Source: a virus. From it: a DNA stretch of 24,493 nt. Numbering within the stretch: position 1 is the stretch's first letter; each line of letters opens with the position of its first letter. The stretch is from the IMG/VR virus record IMGVR_UViG_3300031599_000036, positions 1 to 24,493 of that record; one strand, written 5' to 3'. The notes beneath the pieces were generated by a model, which did no database searches, was not told where the DNA came from, and saw nothing but the letters and a program-made list of their open reading frames with translations. This document shows positions 1 to 3,859 of the stretch, one piece after another. The translations under genes and the position numbers were made by a program.

Positions 1-13
1 ACTGAGTACAACG

Positions 14-259
14 ATGATTGAATACGAGGGCAAGAAGGTAACAGCTAAAGTATACGCCAAGCATCAAGCATCAGATCATATGATGGATTTGTTTGATAAG
101 CCTATGGACTATATGTGTCAAGGGTTTGACAAGGCGACACCAAAGGAGCAAGACGAGATACTAAAACACATCAGCTTGTTTGAGGATAGGATACATAAGC
201 TACTGGGCGTGAAGTTTAAAAGCATAACGAGTAGCAGTAACTATGTTAAATCAATTTAA
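14..259 (+). CDS. Small hypothetical early protein (81 aa)
   Basis: A complete ORF of 81 residues that I do not recognise. The product is mixed-charge and probably helical, with no membrane segment and no cysteine pair beyond a single Cys. The start ATG lies in ATGATTGA, so it overlaps a TGA at 19-21. That TGA closes a frame open from base 1 and could be the last codons of an upstream gene, which would make this an overlapping operon gene. It is the first of a run of very small + strand genes. Function is unknown; early host-takeover proteins are typical at such a position, but that is inference. Confidence 0.7.
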   Translation: MIEYEGKKVTAKVYAKHQASDHMMDLFDKPMDYMCQGFDKATPKEQDEILKHISLFEDRIHKLLGVKFKSITSSSNYVKSI

Positions 260-274
260 AATAGGAGGACGAAG

Positions 275-514
275 ATGAAAGTTAAAGTAAAAGAATATGT
301 GCAAACAATATATGAATTGCCAGATGATCATTTTAATAAGTTAATAAATGATAATGGTGGAGGTTACACAATAAATGATATGTCTGATTGTGAAATTGCA
401 GATGAGTTTATAACACATGGTCAAGAAATTTTTCAAGATAGGTCATATGACGAAGACCTTATATCTTGGGATATAAAGGACAAGATAACAGATGATATCT
501 TGAGATACAAATAA
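275..514 (+). CDS. Small acidic hypothetical early protein (79 aa)
   Basis: A 79-residue, acidic, soluble-looking protein (many Asp and Glu, C-terminus rich in D/I/K). The ATG at 275 follows an excellent Shine-Dalgarno (AGGAGG, 263-268). It sits 15 nt after the previous stop and 11 nt before the next small gene, so the three form an operon. The same kind of leader (GGAG..CGAAG before ATG) precedes the next gene, suggesting a shared, strong translation signal. No family recognised. Confidence 0.75.
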   Translation: MKVKVKEYVQTIYELPDDHFNKLINDNGGGYTINDMSDCEIADEFITHGQEIFQDRSYDEDLISWDIKDKITDDILRYK

Positions 515-525
515 GGAGAACGAAG

Positions 526-645
526 ATGAGTAACTTACAAAGACTAGAAAAAGAATTAGATTTTCTGGCAGAATTAAATGCCATGATTAAAATAAGATTG
601 GACTTATGCACAGAAGAACTAAACAATATTTTTGAGGAGGACTAA
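526..645 (+). CDS. Small coiled hypothetical protein (39 aa)
   Basis: A 39-codon ORF (begins MSNLQRLEKELDFL, ends FEEDD-like acidic tail, actual last residues FEED) with a clear Shine-Dalgarno AAGGAG (513-518) and ATG at 526. The Leu/Glu/Lys pattern predicts one amphipathic helix. It is evenly spaced with its neighbours, and its own end (GAGGAGGACTAAG) carries the ribosome site for the next ATG at 647. Function unknown. The small size and good translation signals support a real micro-protein. Confidence 0.6.
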   Translation: MSNLQRLEKELDFLAELNAMIKIRLDLCTEELNNIFEED

Positions 646-646
646 G

Positions 647-706
647 ATGAATAAAGAATTCACAAGATTGTCACACAACTGTCACACAAATGACACAGTA
701 GTATGA
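647..706 (+). CDS. Possible 19-aa micro-ORF
   Basis: ATG at 647 is placed just behind GAGGAGG (634-640) and opens 19 codons ending TGA at 704-706. The ORF contains the TGTCACAC motif twice, so the DNA may be conserved as a regulatory site rather than for its peptide. Listed because the ribosome site is very good; the coding claim is weak. Confidence 0.25.
   Translation: MNKEFTRLSHNCHTNDTVV
669..687 (+). repeat. Tandem TGTCACAC motif, one helical turn apart
   Basis: TGTCACAC occurs at 669-676 and again at 680-687, an 11-bp step that places both copies on the same DNA face. A third copy lies at 1591-1598, four bases before the -35 box of the promoter at 1602-1630, and is preceded by the similar GTAACACGAT. 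The shared context is GATTGTCACAC(A/G)A. A protein-binding site is the simplest reading (inference). Confidence 0.45.
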
Positions 707-707
707 T
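679..707 (+). promoter_or_regulatory. Weak candidate sigma70-type promoter
   Basis: CTGTCA (679-684) and TATGAT (702-707) are separated by 17 nt. The match is poorer than at the three promoters further on and lacks the TG of an extended -10, but it lies right before the folded non-coding segment 717-921. Its -35 box coincides with the second TGTCACAC copy. Confidence 0.3.
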
Positions 708-716
708 AAGATAAGT

Positions 717-921
717 TTTGTAGTTAGGAGTGAGCCTTATAAAATCCAGTGCCATTAGAGTATAGGTTAGGCTAAAAGTAAATGAGAACTAAACCACCAT
801 GCACTAACTACAAATTAAATCCTAGAGTTGGTTTGGGTAAGCTACCCTTACTGTATCACTAGGCTTACGACCTGCTAGGTAGAGTAGGTATGGTTTGTCA
901 GTTCCATATTAAAGACTGACA
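717..921 (+). ncRNA. Candidate structured RNA or 5' leader
   Basis: This stretch between coding regions has no credible ORF and strong folding potential. TTTGTAGTTAG (717-727) is perfectly complementary to CTAACTACAAA (804-814), giving an 11-bp closing stem. Inside it, AGCCT (733-737) can pair with AGGCT (769-773), or instead CCT-ATA (735-741, T738 bulged) with TATAGG (761-766) and GGTTAG (765-770) with CTAAACC (789-795); these are mutually exclusive. A second part holds GGGTA/TACCC (835-839/843-847), CCTAG (821-825) with two possible CTAGG partners (859-863, 875-879), and GTAAGC/GCTTAC (837-842/863-868). It ends in an 8-bp hairpin (896-922). No known riboswitch class or tRNA was recognised. 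It precedes the ribosome site of the gene at 949. Confidence 0.5.
896..921 (+). other. Hairpin upstream of gene at 949
   Basis: TGTCAGT (896-902) pairs with ACTGACA (915-921), loop of 12 nt. It is followed by CTTTAATTT, too poor in T for a confident intrinsic terminator. It may be the 3' end of the folded RNA or a leader hairpin. Confidence 0.4.
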
Positions 922-948
922 CTTTAATTTAAAACGAGGAGGTATGAT

Positions 949-1116
949 ATGGATTGGGTACAACTAGCACTTGATGAAACATTCAAGGCAATAGAAGAAG
1001 AACAAGAAAGAATGGCAGGGTTACAAGATCAACACGAGGACACTGGACTGTGTACTTGTGGTGTATTGATTCCAGATTGTGATGAGGCATACGCACACAT
1101 AACAGGAGGTGCATGA
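949..1116 (+). CDS. Small protein with CxCG...C motif (55 aa)
   Basis: ATG at 949 follows ACGAGGAGG (935-943). The 55-residue product has an acidic N-terminal helix (LDETFKAIEEEQERM) and then LCTCGVLIPDC, a CxC...C cluster that could bind a metal but is incomplete as a zinc finger. The stop TGA overlaps the next ATG (ATGATGA, 1113-1119), so translation of the next gene is probably coupled. It was chosen over the ATG at 945, whose frame closes after a few codons. Function unknown. Confidence 0.65.
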   Translation: MDWVQLALDETFKAIEEEQERMAGLQDQHEDTGLCTCGVLIPDCDEAYAHITGGA

Positions 1117-1247
1117 TGAAAATTAAATCATGGAACATAGGAATTGTATGGGAAGATGGTACAGAAGAATGTATAGGAGACGTACCAGACTGGGTAGCCA
1201 CAAGCGTGGATGAATTTTTAACTGAGTTAGAGGAGGAAGATGTATGA
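1116..1247 (+). CDS. Small acidic hypothetical protein (43 aa)
   Basis: A 43-residue ORF starting in TGATG at 1114-1118 behind the AGGAGG at 1104-1109. The product has a short, possibly beta-rich N-terminus (IKSWNIGIVWEDG) and an acidic C-terminal helix ending ELEEEDV. Its end carries GAGGAGGAAG, the ribosome site for the next gene, which begins inside its last codons. It is the middle member of a three-gene coupled set (949, 1116, 1244). No family recognised. Confidence 0.65.
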   Translation: MKIKSWNIGIVWEDGTEECIGDVPDWVATSVDEFLTELEEEDV

Positions 1248-1477
1248 TGGAACGAATAGAAAAAAGTACATGGCATTCCAGAGTTGAGGAGATTTTAGCC
1301 AGAGACTTTGGAAATGTTTACAGTAAATTGACAGAGGTAACGCAACAAATGTTGCTAGATGATACCCATGATTACGTAATAAATTGTGATGATGTAGATA
1401 GTCTATCAGAGATGGACATAAACATGCTTGTAGAAGAGTATGTGGCGTCCTGTATTGCACGTTCGTTCAAGTACTAA
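1244..1477 (+). CDS. Small hypothetical protein (77 aa)
   Basis: A 77-residue soluble, acidic protein that overlaps the preceding gene by 4 nt (ATGA). Two adjacent ATGs (1244 and 1247) follow GAGGAGGAAG (1230-1239), so either may be used. No motif recognised. The C-terminus changes from acidic to basic (ARSFKY). The frame ends just before a hairpin-forming sequence at 1477-1504. Confidence 0.7.
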   Translation: MMERIEKSTWHSRVEEILARDFGNVYSKLTEVTQQMLLDDTHDYVINCDDVDSLSEMDINMLVEEYVASCIARSFKY

Positions 1478-1504
1478 GGGGTAACCTACCTTGTTACTAA
1501 CCCT
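1477..1504 (+). other. Post-gene hairpin
   Basis: AGGG (1477-1480) plus GTAAC (1481-1485) can pair with GTTAC (1493-1497) plus CCCT (1501-1504), with a 3-nt bulge and a 7-nt loop. There is no T-tract, so it is not a standard intrinsic terminator. The segment resembles 835-867 (GGGTAA.CTACC and a later CTTA). Confidence 0.35.
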
Positions 1505-1527
1505 ATGCTTAGAATGGAGGAGAATTT

Positions 1528-1584
1528 ATGATTGCAACGTTGGTTTTAGTTTTAATTACTAGAGATTTATGGAAGAAATTGTAA
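1528..1584 (+). CDS. Possible 18-aa hydrophobic micro-peptide
   Basis: ATG at 1528 has a strong ribosome site (GGAGGAG, 1516-1522) and opens 18 codons: a hydrophobic run (IATLVLVLI) followed by a basic tail (WKKL). If made it would be a membrane micro-peptide. Support is only the ribosome site and composition. Confidence 0.3.
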   Translation: MIATLVLVLITRDLWKKL

Positions 1585-1601
1585 CACGATTGTCACACGA
1601 T

Positions 1602-1630
1602 TTGACTTTTGTTATTTTTTATGATATAAT
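1602..1630 (+). promoter_or_regulatory. Extended -10 sigma70-type promoter P1
   Basis: TTGACT (1602-1607), 17-nt spacer, TATAAT (1625-1630), with TG at 1622-1623 forming an extended -10. A TGTCACAC copy lies just upstream. Transcription would start near 1637 and give a leader of about 97 nt, nearly all A and T, before the gene at 1734. Confidence 0.8.
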
Positions 1631-1719
1631 CTTATACATATTAAAACATTAATCAAATTAATAATTAATTATATTAAATATTTATATTAATATTTAACAA
1701 ACTTTATAAAACTTTATAA
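1631..1719 (+). other. AT-rich block with inverted and direct repeats
   Basis: About 90 nt almost free of G and C directly downstream of promoter P1. It holds a perfect 9-bp inverted repeat, TTAAATATT (1674-1682) and AATATTTAA (1689-1697), and a tandem direct repeat ACTTTATAA (1701-1709 and 1711-1719). In T7 the primary origin is an AT-rich segment just behind promoters, so an origin or unwinding element is possible here (inference). Confidence 0.4.
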
Positions 1720-1733
1720 GAGGAGAACTATAC

Positions 1734-1976
1734 ATGGAAGGATTAATATTATTGGGAGGGGTTTTGTTTCTTACATTGTCAGCGTTGCTGTATGTGTACT
1801 TGATAGAAACTAAAAGGATTCAACCACACACTAGCAGACACTACCTAAAAACAAAAGCTAAGGTTGAACACGAAGGAAACTTTTGGGATGCAGAGTCTCG
1901 AATGTTTTACAAATGGGATGAGTTAACGAAACTATCTAAAGAAAGAAAGGAGAATAAGAATGACACAGTATCTTAA
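1734..1976 (+). CDS. Small membrane-anchored protein (80 aa)
   Basis: The 80-residue product begins with a strongly hydrophobic helix (about residues 3-24, LILLGGVLFLTLSALLYVYL), followed by a basic, soluble tail rich in Lys. This predicts a single-pass inner-membrane protein with a cytoplasmic C-terminus. The ATG follows AGAGGAGAA (1719-1727) and it is the first gene behind promoter P1. It overlaps the next gene by 17 nt. No family recognised; a role at the host envelope early in infection is inference. Confidence 0.75.
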   Translation: MEGLILLGGVLFLTLSALLYVYLIETKRIQPHTSRHYLKTKAKVEHEGNFWDAESRMFYKWDELTKLSKERKENKNDTVS

Positions 1977-2151
1977 TGAAATTTTAACAGGTAAGGAACG
2001 GGTGAGTGAAGAAGAACTTGACAAGCTTGTTACATCTTTGTATAGGCACAAGACTAAAGACGAGGACTACTACTTGACAAGGTTTGCCAGTGGTAGAACT
2101 GTTAAAGAGTTTACAGACAAGCGTAAGAAAGATGAGGTAACCTATGGATAG
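1960..2151 (+). CDS. Small charged hypothetical protein (63 aa)
   Basis: ATG at 1960 follows AAAGGAG (1946-1952) within the end of the preceding gene. The product is 63 residues, highly charged, with a basic C-terminal half and predicted helices. It overlaps the next gene by 8 nt (stop at 2149-2151, next ATG 2144). No motif recognised. Confidence 0.7.
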   Translation: MTQYLNEILTGKERVSEEELDKLVTSLYRHKTKDEDYYLTRFASGRTVKEFTDKRKKDEVTYG

Positions 2152-2332
2152 GACTGAGTGTGCAGTGGTCGGGCTTTTCTTAGCGTTGTGGATGTTGATG
2201 TCATTCCAAATGCTAACAGCATCCGAAGAACCTTCAGCAAGACAACGGTATGAGGTGTGCAGAGATAAACTTTTCACACCTTATCCTTATGAAATCAATC
2301 AACAAGTATGGAGGAACTGTATCAATGGCTAA
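2144..2332 (+). CDS. Small exported or membrane protein (62 aa)
   Basis: The N-terminus carries a hydrophobic segment (about residues 7-26, CAVVGLFLALWMLMSFQMLT) followed by ASEEPSA, which resembles a signal peptide with a cleavage region, then a short domain with two cysteines (VCRDKLF, WRNCING). A periplasmic or membrane-anchored small protein with a possible disulfide is likely. It sits beside another membrane protein (1734) in the same early operon. Function unknown; envelope modification or superinfection exclusion would fit but is not shown. Confidence 0.7.
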   Translation: MDRTECAVVGLFLALWMLMSFQMLTASEEPSARQRYEVCRDKLFTPYPYEINQQVWRNCING

Positions 2333-2480
2333 TGCAAGAACTAAAACATTAAAGGCTTACATGTCTGCTACACAGGGCAAGGGCAAAAGAACAAGTCAAG
2401 GTGAGGGTAACGTTAGCACCTCCACCATGAACAAGAATAAAAAAGCTAACTACAAAAAATATAGAGGGCAAGGAAAATGA
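2325..2480 (+). CDS. Small very basic protein (51 aa)
   Basis: The start is set at ATG 2325 because GGAGG (2310-2314) lies 10 nt before it; the in-frame ATG at 2250 has no ribosome site and lies deep in the previous gene. The 51-residue product is very rich in Lys, Gly, Asn and Ser/Thr and has almost no hydrophobic core, so it is probably disordered and may bind nucleic acid. It overlaps the 2144 gene by 8 nt and the next gene by 4 nt (ATGA). Confidence 0.65.
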   Translation: MANARTKTLKAYMSATQGKGKRTSQGEGNVSTSTMNKNKKANYKKYRGQGK

Positions 2481-2701
2481 AACATAAAATAGTAACGATT
2501 AAAGCACAACAACAAGACATTGATTTTGTGATTAAAGATTTCAATGATGCTATGTGGGGAACTTCAAGTTTGTTTGAGTATGGTAGTTGTACCATGATAG
2601 AAGCTCATGCTATTCAAGATGTTCTTGAAAGAGTAAAAAGAATACTTGACTTAGAAGAGATAGGCTACTACCCTAACAACTGGCAGAGGAAAGTTAAATA
2701 G
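2477..2701 (+). CDS. Small hypothetical protein (74 aa)
   Basis: Begins in an ATGA overlap with the previous stop and has AAGGA (2470-2474) as ribosome site. The 74-residue product looks like a compact alpha/beta protein: a beta-like start (HKIVTIKAQQQDIDFVI) and a helix (IQDVLERVKRILDLEE). No family recognised. It ends the transcription unit that starts at P1; the following 47 nt contain only A/T-rich sequence before promoter P2. Confidence 0.7.
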   Translation: MKHKIVTIKAQQQDIDFVIKDFNDAMWGTSSLFEYGSCTMIEAHAIQDVLERVKRILDLEEIGYYPNNWQRKVK

Positions 2702-2748
2702 ACACACTAGTTAACGTAGAAAAAACAGCCTTTAATTTTTTAAAACTG

Positions 2749-2777
2749 TTTACATCTTAGCATTAGTGTGGTATAAT
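2749..2777 (+). promoter_or_regulatory. Extended -10 sigma70-type promoter P2
   Basis: TTTACA (2749-2754), 17-nt spacer, TATAAT (2772-2777), with TG at 2769-2770. The predicted start point (6-8 nt past the -10) falls on or next to the A of ATG 2785, so the transcript should have no leader. Confidence 0.85.
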
Positions 2778-2784
2778 ACAGCTT

Positions 2785-2988
2785 ATGTATTCAACAGAAA
2801 GAGATCAATATAGGACAGAGATTCTAACTCGAGAAGAGTATAGAAAATTTGGGAAGTATATGCACGAGCATTACCCTAACGTTGGGCACGTGGTAGATAA
2901 ATTAGATACAACCTTCAAGGTACGTATAGATAATACACCACTAACTTTTTGGGAAGACATCATACCTCATATCAGAGATGAATCTTAG
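2785..2988 (+). CDS. Small protein on a probable leaderless mRNA (67 aa)
   Basis: The 67-residue product is soluble and charged, with a helical N-terminus and VVDKLDTTFKVRID as a likely beta segment; no family recognised. The ATG lies only 7 nt after the TATAAT of promoter P2 and no Shine-Dalgarno precedes it, unlike almost all its neighbours. It should therefore be read from a leaderless mRNA. It is alone in its transcription unit: two hairpins follow (3033-3083) and then promoter P3. Confidence 0.75.
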   Translation: MYSTERDQYRTEILTREEYRKFGKYMHEHYPNVGHVVDKLDTTFKVRIDNTPLTFWEDIIPHIRDES

Positions 2989-3032
2989 GTATGTTATGGA
3001 TAGCCCTCCAGTTTTAACTTAATCTATAACAG

Positions 3033-3050
3033 CTGACTGACCCCAGTTAG
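3033..3050 (+). other. Hairpin in the 3' untranslated region
   Basis: CTGACT (3033-3038) pairs with AGTTAG (3045-3050) around a 6-nt loop (one G-U pair). It stands just before the stronger hairpin at 3057-3083. Confidence 0.35.
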
Positions 3051-3056
3051 ACAAGT

Positions 3057-3083
3057 TGCCGGTCTTGTACCTACCTACCGGCA
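3057..3083 (+). terminator. Probable intrinsic terminator before promoter P3
   Basis: TGCCGGT (3057-3063) pairs perfectly with ACCGGCA (3077-3083), a GC-rich 7-bp stem in AT-rich surroundings, with a 13-nt loop. It is followed by CTTAATTAATTTTT. The T-run is displaced by several bases, so efficiency is uncertain. Its place between the P2 gene and P3 fits termination of the P2 transcript. Confidence 0.55.
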
Positions 3084-3106
3084 CTTAATTAATTTTTAAA
3101 TAACAG

Positions 3107-3135
3107 TTGCAATTAGATTGTAACTGTGTTATAAT
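3107..3135 (+). promoter_or_regulatory. Extended -10 sigma70-type promoter P3 (replication genes)
   Basis: TTGCAA (3107-3112), 17-nt spacer, TATAAT (3130-3135), TG at 3127-3128. The predicted start near 3142 leaves a 25-nt leader with AAAGGAG before ATG 3167. It probably drives the replication and RNR genes, since no other promoter of this quality was seen up to 12604. Confidence 0.85.
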
Positions 3136-3166
3136 GTACGAACTTAATACAACAAAGGAGAAAACT

Positions 3167-3583
3167 ATGTATGAGTATGTAAAAGGAAAGGCGATGTGGG
3201 CGAATATCACGTCACCTAATACGAGGTTCCAACCTCACAAGTATGGTTTAACTGTGTTAACTGACACAGATACAGCGGCTAAGCTAGAAGGCATAGGGCT
3301 GAATCAAGTTAGAGACAGAGCAGGACAACCTAAGTATGATGAACCGGCTTTTACTTTTAGTAAGAGAGCCACAAAGAATGACGGTGAAGCAAACGTTGCA
3401 CCTAAGTTAGTTGACATGGAAGGCGTTGCCTTAGATGTTAGCGTTGGTAATGGTTCAGAAGTAGTTGTAAAAATCAAGCCTTACAAAAATGATTACGGTC
3501 AATTTGCAGAGCTGATGGCTGTTAAAGTTGAGACTCTTATTGAGTACAGCGAAGCGGCTACTGACGATAACGAGGAATTTTAA
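3167..3583 (+). CDS. Single-stranded DNA-binding protein, T7 gp2.5-like
   Basis: A 138-residue protein that should coat single-stranded DNA at the replication fork and coordinate helicase and polymerase. The N-terminus (MYEYVKGKAMWANITSPN) and the later FTFSKRA and LDVSVGNGSEVVVKI segments resemble the OB-fold binding proteins of T7-like marine phages. It is shorter than T7 gp2.5 (232 aa). The C-terminus is acidic and ends in Phe (TDDNEEF), like gp2.5, whose tail contacts polymerase and helicase. ATG 3167 was chosen: AAAGGAG lies at 3154-3160, whereas the in-frame ATG at 3107 overlaps the -35 box of P3 and cannot be on the transcript. It is followed within 2 nt by the 85-aa gene and then primase-helicase. 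Confidence 0.8.
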   Translation: MYEYVKGKAMWANITSPNTRFQPHKYGLTVLTDTDTAAKLEGIGLNQVRDRAGQPKYDEPAFTFSKRATKNDGEANVAPKLVDMEGVALDVSVGNGSEVVVKIKPYKNDYGQFAELMAVKVETLIEYSEAATDDNEEF

Positions 3584-3584
3584 T

Positions 3585-3842
3585 ATGGTTGTTACTATAA
3601 CTAACGATGATGTTACTACAAACTTTGATATCGATATGATTACAGACGATGCAGTGAAGCAAGAAGCTACTGTTATCGTACAAAAAGTAGGTAACCTACA
3701 AGTTATTATCGAAGCGTTGGACTTTGCAAGTCGTTCTCATCGTGCTAACTTAGAAGTGTTACTGCAAGGCAGAGACGAATCAATCGTTGAGCCAGATGTT
3801 AATGACACTACAGAAGGAGACGAACAACCTGAAGAGTCTTAG
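3585..3842 (+). CDS. Hypothetical acidic protein between ssb and primase (85 aa)
   Basis: An 85-residue protein: a Thr/Asp-rich beta-like N-terminus (VVTITNDDVTTNFDIDM), a helical middle (EALDFASRSHRANLEVLL) and an acidic tail ending EGDEQPEES. ATG 3585 lies 2 nt after the ssb stop with GAGGA (3571-3575) upstream; the longer in-frame start at 3528 lies inside ssb without a ribosome site. Position between ssb and the primase-helicase suggests a replication accessory, but no family was recognised. Confidence 0.7.
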   Translation: MVVTITNDDVTTNFDIDMITDDAVKQEATVIVQKVGNLQVIIEALDFASRSHRANLEVLLQGRDESIVEPDVNDTTEGDEQPEES

Positions 3843-3859
3843 TCTATAGGAGGGCTAAC

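Noticed and set aside
820-895. tRNA gene in the non-coding early segment
   Set aside because: No cloverleaf with acceptor stem, T-arm GTTCRA and anticodon loop could be built; pairing is of another kind.
983-1460. Two overlapping - strand ORFs in the early region
   Set aside because: They are antisense to three small + strand genes that have ribosome sites and coupled starts.
2250-2324. 25 extra N-terminal residues for the basic 51-aa protein
   Set aside because: The extension overlaps the previous gene and has no ribosome site, while GGAGG precedes ATG 2325.
2701-2745. Intrinsic terminator between 2701 and promoter P2
   Set aside because: Only an A-run and a T-run can pair; no GC stem is present.
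3107-3166. Longer ssb start (20 extra residues)
   Set aside because: The ATG overlaps the -35 box of promoter P3 and has no ribosome site; the start at 3167 has AAAGGAG and the expected N-terminus.
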